Numbered from the stretch's first letter, positions 1-12,265 are shown. The stretch is 64,000 nucleotides of DNA from Enoplolaimus lenunculus (GCA_030248215.1 JASANG010003336.1:1-64000); one strand, 5' to 3'. The notes: generated by a model from the letters alone, not told the origin. Numbers and translations: made by a program.

Positions 1-1411
1 TTCGTTTCTCTGGAATTGTTTGGACGAAACATATATCTCTGCCTTCAACCCGTTTCCACGGTCCTGCACATATAGCGAGCAATTTGTGGGAAGGTAGGGC
101 TAAACACTAGAATCTGAAAAGCTGTTATGGTATAACAACCGACAAGTGGATACCCTGTGCACCGTAATGCAAAAATTGTGATAGAAGACTTAATTAGTCA
201 TAGATCAAGGTAGTGCAACGGAAAACTCAAAAATACTTCTTAGCCGCCCAGTTTCAGATGTTTAATTTAACGTCATAATAGGTTTGATCCCCATGTATAG
301 AACAGGGTCTGATCGTTTTCCGGCTGGGGCTCGTGAGAGAGTCAGTTTAAGCTTTCGTCTTACTTTTTTGCTTACGCCAAGGCTTAGGCTTAGGCTTAGG
401 CTTAGGAATATGCTCATCCTTATGCTTAGGCTTAGGCTTAATAACTTAAGGTTTAGGAATATGCTTATACTACGGTTCCGGCCCCTGTTCTATACATATT
501 CAATTTAGCTTGATCTTTGAATTGGTTGCATTAACGATAAGTTGGTGTTTTTTTGATAAACGTACTTTATGCTTTCAATAACTGGATATCTTACGAACAT
601 TTGCCTTATTTTTAAAGAGTTTTATTACTTGCTTGTTTTTAAGGCTTTTAGTTGTTTGAAAAATTCTCGAAACGAGTAGGTCAAAATGACGTTGTGCGTT
701 TGTGGATATATTGTACTTGAATACAATAATCTAATTCTGCAGTGACAACGCGACACCACTAAAGTCCACTCATGGTTTCAGGACCGTAGCCAAGGTAGGG
801 CGGGGGTGGTCAGCTCAGACCTTGGAACAATTTTAGACCCGCTAGAATATTTCTAAACTTGCTTGTAATGTCATTGAAAACCTTTGATGCCCCGCAAAAA
901 GTTTTCTTAGCCCCCTAGCAAGGTGAGCTAATGGCAACAGGCCTTCACGATTTTCTATTATTGAGCCTATCAATATTAAGTCGGCGGTAATAGGTATTGC
1001 TGGGTGCGCAGGAGAGACAGGAGATTTTGGACTGTTTTGTTAAAAATAAACTCATCTACCAAAAATAAAGAAATAAATTTCGTTATCTTATAACGGTAAA
1101 TATAACCATATAGTGCACATGTTGCCAATCAAGATATTTGCGTTCAGTTTTTCGGGTCAATATTTTCTTCTGGGTAAACAGCAATGTACACAATTCCCAG
1201 ATGGTTTATATTCATATGTTTAATCCGAATGCAACTTCAAACGGGTTGTTGGAGGCTTATATGTGGTTTTTCGCAAAAGGTTATACTGCTGTTCGGGTCG
1301 ATTATAAAACCAGTACATGAGGCGGAAGTTGGCAGCGCGCGGGGGGGCAGAAAATTTGACACTCCTGCAAATATTTTACTATCACCCTGGAACCGTTTCG
1401 CTCTTATTCGG
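1..1411 (+). repeat. Left arm of a 1.4-kb inverted repeat
   Basis: This stretch is the near-identical reverse complement of 5543-6933, with only scattered differences over the whole length. It includes the TTAGGC-like block. The copy may extend left of base 1. No transposase is seen; it could be two inverted insertions of one dispersed repeat or a foldback element. Confidence 0.93.
378..470 (+). repeat. Interstitial TTAGGC (nematode telomere-type) array
   Basis: About four perfect tandem units of TTAGGC followed by degenerate units and AATATGCT spacers, inside the left inverted-repeat arm. Confidence 0.85.
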
Positions 1412-1676
1412 GTCACTACACCATTCAAACCCTTAGGAACAAATAAATCGTTTATCCAAGAGTTCTTTATTTTCCATGTTTGTGTTTACTCCAGCATAAG
1501 ACGGTTTACACCACTGGGAAAAATGCATACTTCCAGTACCTTAATGATTTTGTTTTCTCTTCTACCAACCACTCTGCATTGATTATTAGAAATGTTTCAA
1601 TATTGCAAGGTTCAGAAACGAATCCAAAAATTTCTGCCGGGGTTGGGGGCAGGTTGGCAAATGTTATGAAACGCAA

Positions 1677-1850
1677 AATTAGTAAGGTAAGGACCTTGCC
1701 ATTTTATAACGAAAAAAATTGTAAAGTAGGTAATTTACCATTTAAATGACACAAAAGACTCTGAGAGAAAAATTGTATTTTTTACAAAAATTTTCTGAGG
1801 TGAAAAATTGTAAGGAGAGACCTTACCATTTTATCACCATAAATTTTCAG
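1677..1850 (-). repeat. Minisatellite-like block, inverted relative to 3255-3430
   Basis: On the minus strand it reads as repeats of about 60-75 bases around AAAATGGTAAGG and TTACAATTTTTC. It lies left of the second K2P exon. Confidence 0.6.
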
Positions 1851-2241
1851 TCGGAGGGGGGCTACGCCCTCGCCCCCTTTGTATTCGCTAGTGGCAAGGT
1901 TGTGTATTGTTTAACAACCCAACTCTCTATTTATGCCAATACTTTTATAATCAGTAAAAAAGTGTTCTTAAACTTTTCGAGCTCAAATGATAAATTTCAT
2001 ACATTTATAATTTTTACACGGTCAGATCCAGAAACACTTTGACGGCGGTTTTTGATATATTGGTGTATTAAACTGACGCTGGTCGACTGGAAACAGTGTT
2101 CGGTTTTTTATCTGACAGCAAAAATTTGACTAAACACCAAGGGGAGTTTACAGGCACCTAATCAACTCAACTGAATCGGCGTCACTAATTTAGGTGTTTC
2201 GGAAAAATGTGCGATAAAAGGAAGACGCGTTCAAAATTTAC

Positions 2242-2637
2242 CTGAGCACATAAGCATCCATCCAAACGTAATAAACACAGCTAACGTAATCGGAACATCG
2301 TACAGTTGTTTGACTTGCATCTGACTTTTAGAAGCATCTTCATCTTTGTCATCATCGTCTTCGGTTTCTTCCGGTTTAACTCCTAACGTTTCCGGTCCTC
2401 GACTCGGAACCGGATGCGCTTTAGAACTGCGTTTGCGACGTTGACGTCGATGTCGGCGGATACACGAGCAGTATTTGACAAAACAGTACGAAAGAAGTTC
2501 CCAAATTTTGAGCAGTAGCACACAAAAGGACCGTCCTAGCTTGTGAAGCACGAAAAACATAATTGGAATGCCGAAAAATGCATAAATCATCGTTAGAACA
2601 CGACCTAAATGCGATACTGGAACTATGTTGCCGTAAC
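2242..2637 (-). CDS. K2P channel exon with GYG filter, M2 and M2-M3 loop
   Basis: The acceptor is TTTGTTTCAG and the donor CTCAG|GTAAAT; the exon begins by completing the Gly codon of the filter and ends in phase 1. It encodes YGNIVPVSHLGR, typical of a first pore exit, then M2, an arginine-rich stretch, an acidic Asp/Glu run, and YDVPITLAVFITFGWMLMCS at the start of M3. The basic/acidic loop could be a trafficking or phosphorylation region, but this is inference. Confidence 0.94.
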
Positions 2638-4288
2638 CTGAAACAAAAATAACATGCAATTTAAGGTAATATAAAATAAAACAACTTGATAGTGATGTGG
2701 ACCTAACTAGACAGATCCGGAAATTCTCAACCAGACATCCAAAAACAAAAGCAACAAAAAGAGAGAGGCACACATGCCAGTCAATGGTAGGGGAACAGGC
2801 AGAAGCGAAGAACAAAATTACCCAAAGAAACAATACCTATATAGCACTTCGTACATATAGGTAATTGATAAGGTCTTCCCGAATCCAATAGATCATATTA
2901 TAAATAGGTATTTGTTTGCTTTCCGGCGCACTAGTCTTAATTTCATATGGCAAATTGTTTATTTTCCTAAACCTAACCCTAAACGCAAACTCAAGCCTAA
3001 CTCTTCCCCATAAGCCCAAATCTAAACCTAGTCTTATCCTTTAGGCCAAGACTAAGGGTTGCGCCATACTCACCGTTTGGCGCCGCACACCGCAGTGCGG
3101 CGCAGTACTGCAGAACGTCGTAGCGTAGCTCTTCGCATTACATTATTTAATTCTTTAATTACGCAGGGGATGGGGTACTTTTGGAAGGGGCACTACCGGA
3201 TCCAGAAAGGTTGCGGGGTGGCGTACGACCCGTCAGAAATTTTTTGTGTTAAACTGGTAAGGTTCCTATCTTACAAATTTTTCCCTCAGGTAATTGTTTT
3301 GCAAATAGCACATTTTTCCCACGGAATTTCTTGTTATAAAATGGTAAGGTCCGTTACAATTTTTCGCCCTCAGAAAATTGTTTGTGATAAGATGATAAGG
3401 TCCGTTATCATACAATTTTTGCGTTTCATGACATTCCTCCGTAAAAAAATTTTTGGAACCACCTCTGGGGATGGGGGGGAAGAGAAAATGCAAGCAACAA
3501 ATCAACAAAGTTAAATTTTGCTCACCAATAGTAGTATAGACAGTCCACGCGTAAAACAACGCATTCCAATAATTATCCCAACGTCGTTCGCGTCGGATTC
3601 GCACTCTACGACTGATATTCATTGTTAGTGCGTCCAAACTACTATTGTACCAATGCAACGCGTCATACACTTGACTACGAACGTACCATCTTGACTGATT
3701 TAAAAACATAGCTTCCATGTGAACTTCCCAAAATCGTTCCATTAAATCTGACTGCCATTTATCTTGAAGTGCACGGCTATCATTCAGAGCGCGATCTTCC
3801 CGATCAAGAAGCACAAGCTCACGTGGTTTTTCAACTGATAAAAATAACGAACCGCCCAGCACTGAATAACCAATCAAAATCACAAACGGAAACGTATGTT
3901 TGAGTCCAATAGCGTTATAGACACGTTTCCAATGCCTCCAACACATAAACATACACGTTACCGTTCTAGACTCTCGTCGCTTGGCGTCATTCATTGTTGA
4001 CATTTTACGATGAAGCAGTGAACCGGCTTTAAGAACATCAACCGGAGAATAAACACATTCGATTACCTCAACAGCTCCAGGTTTAGGCTCGTGCGCCCCT
4101 GTTGGATTTTGATCCCGCGGAGAACTAGCACCAACGGCAATCGCTGCGGTAGGCGTCGATGCAGAAATCAATCCTGTGGTCAAATTTGCGCTTTGATGAG
4201 TGACGGCGATTTGTGATCCGGCCGGTGCGGCGGGTTCTGCTGCTGCATCCAGTAACGGCGTATCGGGAGAGGTTGCAACAAGACCATC
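2242..4288 (-). CDS. Two-pore-domain (K2P/TWK) potassium channel, partial: two exons
   Basis: Gene-level entry; exons are 4288-3526 and 2637-2242. K2P channels are dimeric plasma-membrane leak K+ channels with two pore loops per subunit. Seen here: a long cytoplasmic N-terminus; M1 (FPFVILIGYSVLGGSLFL); a long extracellular cap segment with NQS and NSS glycosylation sequons; pore helix plus filter TTIGYG, made by joining the two exons; M2 (VLTMIYAFFGIPIMFFVLHK); a basic then acidic cytoplasmic loop (RRHRRQRRKR, later EETEDDDDKDED); and the start of M3. The intron interrupts the first Gly codon of GYG, a position I recall as conserved in this family. The 5' start exon is not identified (exon 1 opens after an acceptor), and the second pore, M4 and C-terminus must lie left of base 1. 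The exact paralogue is unknown. Confidence 0.95.
2966..3056 (-). repeat. Degenerate TTAGGC/TTAGGG-like tract in K2P intron 1
   Basis: Runs of CCTAAACCTAACCCTAAAC and AAGCCTAACT type units within the intron between the two K2P exons. Confidence 0.6.
3255..3430 (+). repeat. Minisatellite-like block in K2P intron
   Basis: Three imperfect tandem units each starting G(G/A)TAAGGT, then TTACAATTTTT and CCTCAG. They are homologous, in opposite orientation, to 1677-1850. It produces long spurious open frames. Confidence 0.65.
3526..4288 (-). CDS. K2P channel exon with N-terminus, M1, cap and pore helix 1
   Basis: The acceptor is TTTCAG just above 4288 and the donor is G|GTGAGC at 3526/3525, leaving phase 1. 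The reading frame stays open through the Ala/Pro-rich N-terminal segment upstream of the first TTG/ATG codons, so this is an internal coding exon rather than the first. Key segments are M1 (about residues 110-130 of the exon), an extracellular cap region with a WYVRSQVYDALHWYNSS stretch, and the pore helix ending YAWTVYTTIG. Past the donor the open frame runs into repetitive intron sequence and is not coding. Confidence 0.93.
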
Positions 4289-4589
4289 CTGAAATGAATT
4301 ACATACGATTTTAATACAATTGAGTAGTATTAATTTGCACTAGCACCATTTTTGCCAACATGTACGTGTATACAGGGTACAGATGCCAACCTTGGTTTTC
4401 TAACCAATTTTTATAGGTAAACATTATAAACCGAAAGCGTGCTGAGGAGGGGTGTACTGCTGTCGCCAATTAAACGTATTGCTCAAAAGTATCATGCGCA
4501 CAGTGCAACACCGCAACATAATTTTCTGTTGACGACTATGAAAAGGGCTAATATTCATATCATTGGGCAGCCCTCCCAACCATAGGTGT

Positions 4590-4970
4590 AAATTGGTAAA
4601 GATTTTTTAACCCGCGCTGCACTTTGCCCGCGGAAATTATATTTCGTTACCCGCGGGCATACCCGCACAAAATTTCTTTACCCGTTACGCGCCTTTACTC
4701 CCCTTATTTTTTCATTTGCGTTCACTACAATTGTGTAATTTTACAGTGCATTGATGTTACTCGCTTCTTATTTTTCTCTCATACGATAAAAACGGTTTAA
4801 AAATACAAGTTGTTCCAAATTAATATCTGGTTTCAAGTTTTTAATGCAAATTTTAAATGGGTAAAGAATCACAGATTTTTACTTGCGCTTTGAAATTCGT
4901 TATTCGCGGGTATACCCGCGTCAATATTTTACCTATCCCGCGTTTACGCGCTTGTACCCGCGGGTAGCGT
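4590..4970. repeat. ACCCGCGGGTA-type direct repeats
   Basis: Two copies (about 4590-4695 and 4860-4970) share TTCGTTA(C/T)(C/T)CGCGGG, ATACCCGC and TTTACGCGC segments. The copies lie directly upstream of the K2P exons and look like a small mobile-element remnant. Confidence 0.55.
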
Positions 4971-5542
4971 GTTGCTTTGATCGCAACTAGGCATATTAAC
5001 TACTGTTGAGCTGTGAAACCTATTCAGGCCCAAGTAATCCCAGGAGTTTAAAGATAGCAAAAAAATTTGTCAAAGATATGATTGAAGCGGAAATTAAATA
5101 TGCTAAAACAACTTCTAAGGAAACAACAGACTAAAATACATTCATTCTGAGTGGAAGAAAAAGCCACATTGAACAACTTTGAAGGCAAGAAAGATCTGGA
5201 CACGTAAACCTCGGCCAATTTTTGCAGGGAAACCCGGTCCATGGAAAAGTACTGACCTGTGAAACAAGGTATTTGTTGAGCAAAAACAACTATAAATTAT
5301 AAATGTTCATATAAACGATACATGTTAACCTTCACCATTCATGTAAATTCAACCGAAGGTGAACGAAGTAGCGGGAATATCACAACGGTGCAAGCAATAT
5401 CTGTTGCTATACGATAGTTTAAAACTAAAACACAGTTAAAGAACAGGCTCGATGTCAAGCCGGTGACCATCTCAACCTGGTAGAGGGATGGTAAAAAACT
5501 TCAGTATGGGACAAACGGAGATGAATACATGACTTAGAATCA

Positions 5543-6933
5543 GAGCGAAACGGTTCCAGGGTGATAGTAAAATATTTCCAGGAGTGTCAAATTTTCTGCC
5601 CCCCCCCGCGCGCTGCGACTCCGCCTCATGTACTGGTTTTATAATCGACCCAAACAGCGGTATAACCTTTTGCAAAAAACCACATATAAGCCTCCAACAA
5701 CCCGTTTGAAGTTGCATTCGGATTAAACATATGAATATGACCCGTCTGGGAATTGTGTACATTGCTGTTTACCCAGGAAGAAAATATTGACCCAAAAAAC
5801 TGAACGCAAATATCTTGATTGGCAACATGTGCACTATATGGTTATATTTACCGTTATAAGATAACGAAATTTATTTCTTTATTTTTGGTAGATGAGTTTA
5901 TTTTTAACAAAACAGTCCAAAATCTCCTGTCTCTCCTGCGCACCCAGCAATACCTATTACCGCCGAATTAATATTGATAGGCTCAATAATAGAAAATCAT
6001 GAAGGCCTGTCCGTAGCTCACCTTGCTAGGGGGCTAAGAAATTTTTATGAGCGGCATCAAAGGTTTTCAATGACATTACAAGCAAGTTTAGAAATATTCT
6101 AGCGGGTCTAAAATTGTTCCAAGGTCTGAGCTGACCACCCCCGCCCTCCTTGGCTACGGTCCTGAAACCATGAGTGGACTTTAGTGGTGTCGCGTTGTCA
6201 CTGCAGAATTAGATTATTGTATTCAAGTACAATATATCCACAAACGCACAACGTCATTTTGACCTACTCGTTTCGAGAATTTTTCAAACAACTAAAAGCC
6301 TTAAAAACAAGCAAGTAATAAAACTCTTTAAAAATAAGGCAAATGTTCGTAAGATATCCAGTTATTGAAAGCATAAAGTACGTTTATCAAAAAAACACCA
6401 ACTTATCGTTAATGCAACCAATTCAAAGATCAAGCTAAATTGAATATGTATAGAACAGGGCCGGAACCGTAGTATAAGCATATTCCTAAGCCTTAACCTA
6501 AGCCTAAGCCTAAGCATAAGGATGAGCATATTCCTAAGCCTAAGCCTAAGCCTAAGCCTTGGCGTAAGCAAAAAAGTAAGACAAAAGCTTAAACTGACTC
6601 TATTACAGCCCCACCGGAAAACGATCAGACCCTGTTCTATACATGGGTCGAATATATTATGACGTTAAATTAAACATCTGAAACTGGGCGGCTAAGAAGT
6701 ATTTTTGAGTTTTCCGTTGCACTACCTTGATCTATGACTAATTAAGTCTTCTATCACAATTTTTGCATTACGGTGCACAGGGTATCCACTTGTCGGTTGT
6801 TATACCATAACAGCTTTTCAGATTCTAGTGTTTAGCCCTACCTTCCCACAAATTGCTCGCTATATGTGCAGGACCGTGGAAACGGGTTGAAGGGAGAGAT
6901 ATATGTTTCGTCCAAACAATTCCAGAGAAACGA
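5543..6933 (-). repeat. Right arm of the 1.4-kb inverted repeat
   Basis: Reverse complement of 1-1411. The inner boundary (about 5543) is where CGGTTCCAGGGTGATAG homology stops; the outer boundary (about 6933) is at CCAGAGAAACGA. The arms enclose both visible K2P exons. Confidence 0.93.
6478..6568 (-). repeat. Interstitial TTAGGC array, inverted copy
   Basis: Two blocks of CCTAAG units separated by a CATAAGGATGAGCATATT spacer; the reverse complement of the array in the left arm. Confidence 0.85.
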
Positions 6934-7003
6934 TAAGAAAGAGACTTTTATATGTATTACAACTGTCTGTTGGTTTTTGGTAGAAAGAAATTATAGCTCG
7001 CTA

Positions 7004-7199
7004 CACTGCAAAACATGGTGAGTCAAATTGACTCACTCCGAAATGAGCTCTTCCTGACTGAACAAACTGAGTCAAAATTTGAACACGCCTGAGTCAAATT
7101 CTCAATTTGACTCTGGCGGAGTCGAGTTTTGACTCAGTTTGCGTAGTCAGAAAAAGCCAATTTCGGCGAGCGTCAATTTGACTCACCATTTTTTTGAAG
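7004..7199. mobile_element. 196-bp TA-flanked palindromic miniature element with six TGA(G/C)TCA sites
   Basis: Almost the whole element is an inverted repeat: CATGGTGAGTCAAATTGAC at the left pairs with GTCAATTTGACTCACCAT at the right. TA dinucleotides flank it at 7002-7003 and 7200-7201. Six exact AP-1-type sites start at 7019, 7029, 7068, 7090, 7130 and 7179. Confidence 0.8.
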
Positions 7200-7201
7200 T
7201 A

Positions 7202-8854
7202 TACAGCTAAGAAAAAAATTTTACACGATGTTCAACCTTCTTGAAATCAATTTCCGACGACTGCCCTGGTAATGTAGCCTGCTAAATTTGAGTAAAAACC
7301 GAAGAAAGCCAATTTTCTCAATTTATCTGCACCTTCTTATTATTCCATATTTTCAAATTTCATTGAAATTTTGTTTTGTAAAATTTGTTTCACCTCTGGA
7401 ATTGGAAAACAATGTAAACCTGAACCTGGGGTTACTTGTATGTCCAATTCTTGCAAGTCTTACAACGAGTCACAACTGAATACATTTATCATATGACATG
7501 CGTAGCCTTTTAGACCGTACAGTTTTGCAACGTCTGTTTGGAATTGGGAATTTGAAGATAAATGACAATAGATTAACGGGTTTGTTGGCTGAAAACTCCG
7601 TTGCGCTGTGAAGACAAAACAAACTATAATCAGGTTGGCATCGTATACTCACTTCTGCAGCCCTCTTTCCCTCTTGGTGCCCCTCTACCGAATACCAGGG
7701 TACAATCGGCGGCAGTGTTAAAACCGGAAAGTGCCTGCGTTGGGCCTGGGCCCAAATGTTGGGCAAGCGGGCGTAAGCAGGCCTGGCCCGGGTTTGGGCT
7801 AAGACTTCGGACCCGCAAGCCGAAATAAATCGAAGCAATGCGTAACCTCTTTTTGTACCACGCTCCCATACAACAGACGGTTGGTTTGAAATTGTAATCG
7901 GATTTAGATACGTATTTTTGAACCTTAATTCCTATCAATTTTCGTAAATACTGCGGTCATGGTGTAGCAAGAATTCTGAAAAGCAGGGTTACGTTCTGCA
8001 ACAGTTTCTAAGAATAGTTTCTTGAGTTCCTAAACCGCAATCGTTCGCACCTATACGAGTTTAGTAGCCGGCGCCGGAGGCTGATTTTTTTGCCCAGAGC
8101 GGAAGACAAACCCCCAATTAAGTGTAGGTCGCTCAATGCATATTCCGACGATGGTCGAAACTACTGTTGTAGAGTTACTTTAATTGGCCGGAAATAGTTG
8201 TACAAAACTTCTGACAGTACACTGACTATGACCCGTGTTTGAACGACAAGTGGCGAGAGCTCGTATAATCAAATATTTAACTTTTCAATGCTATTTCTGT
8301 ATAAAATGGAAACCTTACGAGTTTTTAGTCAAAGCGCCAATAACACGGTTTAAAAACAAACCAACTGCTTGTGAAAACAGATGTCGCATGGTTATTTTCA
8401 AAACGATGGAAATTAAGTTAAACTCGTCACAAGCTTTTAAAATTTTGACGAAGGCACAAACATTGATTCAATATATCCTATCTGTGAAAGTTGTCTAGTT
8501 TCTGATTGGTATACGCTATAGAGCCATATCTTAACAAATTAAATGTCAAAATTAGCCTAGCGTTCGAATTTTTTTACAACTACCGAATACATTTTTCTGA
8601 ATCGTATTCTAGCAAAAAATGTTTTGGCTGAATTAGAATATGCGCTGCAAACTGCTGCGCTGCTGTTAATAAAAGTTCAAAAGGAATTTTAAATAGAGAG
8701 TCCTGTAAATTTTACACATTTACGTTTTTAATTTAAAATAATAAAACCTAATAATTGAAGCGTTTTTGGTTATACATTTAAACCGGTTGCCGACTCTTGA
8801 CTAATACAACTTCCGCAACATCATGCGTATACAGATGGGTTTTGAGGGGGTAGT
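7202..8854. other. Intergenic stretch, no gene recognised
   Basis: Mostly AT-rich. A GC-rich block at about 7700-7830 (GGGCCTGGGCCC, GGCCCGGGTTTGGGC) looks repeat-derived and creates overlapping open frames on both strands that I do not believe. Confidence 0.5.
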
Positions 8855-8856
8855 GT

Positions 8857-9050
8857 CATGCACACTGAATTCAAAAAGCTTCGGTGTTCCCGACAGTGAC
8901 GACAGTGAAGTCAAAAAAGCTTTAGTATTCTAGGCACTGAAGCTTTTTGGCGTTAGTATACCGAACACTGAACCCAAAATGTTTCAATATCCAGGCGACT
9001 TAAGCGAAGCCAAAAGGCTTCAGTATCTAGAACACTGACGCCAAAAAAGA
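8857..9050. repeat. Minisatellite of about 40-bp units
   Basis: Four to five imperfect units built on ACTGAAG-CCAAAAAGCTTCAGTAT-CTAG-style sequence (for example CACTGAAGCTTTTTGGCG and GAAGCCAAAAGGCTTCAGTA). Each unit is itself partly palindromic around AAGCTT. Confidence 0.65.
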
Positions 9051-12000
9051 TAAGTTCCCACGACAATACCATCTCAAAAGTACATGGTACACGCACGTAT
9101 GACATTGTGGAAGTTGTATAAAACATTGCGATATATGCATCCGAGTATGCCATTATTCCACAATTTTCTCTAGCGTTACGAGCCCCAAACAGACTTGTAG
9201 AAGCAACGAATTTCGTCGATAAAGTTTAACACTATTTGATAGTAGAGTAGAAAATGAGATTTCTTAGTAACAAGCGGATATGGAACAGTTAAAGCTTCCC
9301 TTCTTTAAGATACTCCAGATTTTTTCCGTATGCTAACATCAAGAGGTTTTCATTTTATTGTTGAGGAAAACTTTCAGCGATCATCCTTAGGTATTGCTTA
9401 CCTGCCGATTTCTTCGCATAGATACGGTTGTATTCAGACGACTAATTGCCATTTGTATTGATAAACCAATCAAATTGCTCGCCATTGTATTTTAAAGTTG
9501 TTAAAAATTGAAATTTAGTTAAATAAAAAACCGAAATTTGTTTTTTGTTAAAAATCTATTAAATAGTCAAACCTAGTGCAATATGAGCGCAGGCAAGCGC
9601 AGGCAGAATATTGGGTTGAAGGGGTGTGTTAGTTGCCCATAATCGTTACACTGGTTTACATTCCAAATTACTTTATATATGTCTTCTTCATATCTAGAGT
9701 TTTTGTTTTCTGTACTGGGAATGGTCAAGGTTAAATGCGTTCAAAACGCATCAGGGTGTTAACGGGTTGTAAAAATGATGGAAAGGCAAATGGATATTAA
9801 CGTATAAACTTTCCAAGGATGTTTTATTGTTCTTCCAGTACAATTGAAGAATGAATATATTCACCGGGCATTCTAAATTATGAATTTCGTCATAACTGCA
9901 GCATATCAGTAATGAAAATTGTGCAACTTATGCGTGGTTTACAACTAATGCTGAGCATAAAAATAACGGAATTTCACATATATTTATAACTGAAACGAAA
10001 ACGGAAACGGATATCGATTTTTGCTGAAAACAGATATACGGTTGCACCCCTGGTATTTTACCAACTTTTGTTTTCTGCCAAATTCATGTACCGACTGACT
10101 CCACCTCGCATGTAAAACTAGACTAATGTCTTCTATTCTATTGCTATAAGTTTTGAATTTAATCTACAATTATTTCTTTCATTTAAGATTTGAAGTCTGT
10201 TGCGTGTTTCGTCTGTCTGACACACTTAATTTTTTTTCTGGAACCTGATTAATAGGCCACTCTAAAACATCAACAACAATTTATTTAACTGACATTGCCA
10301 ATGTGCTCTATCCACTGAAGGACATCAAATATTTTTTATCCGGTTACCCGCCCGGATATCTGTAAAGATCGTGATAGCCAAAATTTAATTTTCTGTTTCG
10401 AAGGTCGGAAATTAAACTTTGAGCATCTGAAATATTTAAATTTGTATTAGGCGAACAACGTTTCCTAGTAAACACATTTAGAGAAAACGTTTTCATTAAT
10501 CAAAGCGGAAAAAATAAAAAGTGAATCATGTCCTATAGCTGCATCTTTATATAGAAAAATTTAAATGAGTTTAATACTTGTTGGCTATACAAGTTGGTTT
10601 TTTATTAAGTATCTACTCACATTTGCTCTGTTAGTTAAAATATGTCGAACATCCGTTTAAATAGTAGCTCTAGATCTTCTATGATAAATGAATAGTACCT
10701 ACACCCAAAATAATATTTCTAATATTAAAGAAAAAATTTCTTACATTTAAGAAATATGCTTAGCAAGGTGCACTTGAAAAGTATTTCTGTTATAACAGAA
10801 AAGTTTTCAAAAAAGTTTTGAAATAAAGTATGAAAATAAACGTTTTCCTGCTATTTTTATAAAAATTGTCTTAAATATTTGAAAAACTTTTCAGATTTGC
10901 CACAGAATATAATTTTCTGAATAAATTCAGAAATACTTTTTTGTGTGTAGTAGGGTATACTCAGAAGTCTATGTCCTGCTCCGGTATCATTTTTTGCGGA
11001 ATTTTCCTTATTTTGATACTGAATTTTTTCATTTTTACTATAAAGTATGAGTCGCTCAGCTGGCTTATCTGTAACGTTGGTGTAGAGTTCTGTTGGAAAA
11101 TCAGCCAAACCAAATTTCTCGACAATAGTAATAAATTATTGGTAAAATTACCGAAATTCATATACTTCGTGGCTAAATCACAGGCTCTGAAATTTTTTAC
11201 GCCCGTTGCACTGTTGCCTTACAAAATAAGTTCATTTACTCTTGCCATACATGCTAACCTTTACGCTGCAATTTGAAATATACATCAGTTTAACAAATTT
11301 TTTAAACAGTTTTAATGTAATAAATAAGATTAACTAAATATTATAAGCTATCACACCTCAACCTAGGTTGCATTTTTTTATGATGGTTGAAACGACAATA
11401 AATAAAAAATTCTACACCGCCATAACTGTCACTCGAACGTTTTATCCCAGGTTTAGAATTAAAAAGATACCCGACCGACACAGCCCAGATAAAAATCTCG
11501 CAGGGTTCGTTGGTTTCAGAGTATAAAAAACTAAAGAAAGCGACAGTTTTGGCGAATTAAAAGAAAAACTCTGGCCGGGGCACGTGTGATATAGTATGAT
11601 AAAAACTCGTCACAAAAGCCAGCTAGATACCGAAAGCAATTTTAGCACTTAATCTTGCTACAAATTTTTGGCTTTAACTTTTGAATGGCCCGTAATTCGG
11701 GTTGCTTGCCCTTAAGTCCGCCATGAGCGACGCATGTTTTACAGCGATAGAATACGGTGTGCGCCCATAAGTTATTAATACGGCATAGTTAAGGTATGTG
11801 TATGTTTTGCAACCCACAAGTGGAACAGTACTGTCACAACATGATGTGTAGTCTGTATGAGACCTGCGGTTGCGTAATGTGTGACATAGTCCCATAGGAT
11901 TAGATCGAAATAAACTGGGTCACCCCATCGTTGAACTAAAGTGTCATAAACCAGGCGGCAAATCAGTTACAATTCCGCCCCGTTGTTCAGTAGCAAGATG

Positions 12001-12265
12001 TTTCGCAAAATTTTTGCGGTAATCGCTTGCAAATAGCACGGTAGATTGACTAGACATTAAAACACTGAGTTGAATCTAACAAAACAGTTGGTTCCGTGAA
12101 TCATACAAGGCTTAATAGGCCGTGTCGCTTTCAATTGGGTTCGAAAAAAATTAACTTTCTATTAATCATAATGTTCGTTGCGATATGTTGATGAAACACA
12201 AGTTTCTTCCAATTATGGAAGTTTGCACATTTGGAGACATGGGAACTGGGTGTAGTTAGAATCTT
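9051..12265. other. Intergenic stretch, AT-rich, no gene recognised
   Basis: Only short open frames without recognisable domains or plausible splice structure. GGTTGCACCCCTGG at about 10045 looks like one end of the hAT-like family seen at 37646-38048. Confidence 0.5.

Noticed and set aside
284-508. 74-residue plus-strand open frame rich in Leu/Arg
   Set aside because: It is a translation of the TTAGGC-type array inside a repeat arm.
3059-3520. Open frames on both strands between the two K2P exons
   Set aside because: They lie in the intron and are translations of the GGTAAGG minisatellite; the minus-strand one is read-through past the exon donor.
7470-7938. Overlapping open frames on both strands around 7.5-7.9 kb
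   Set aside because: Caused by a GC-rich palindromic repeat (GGGCCTGGGCCC); no domain or splice support.
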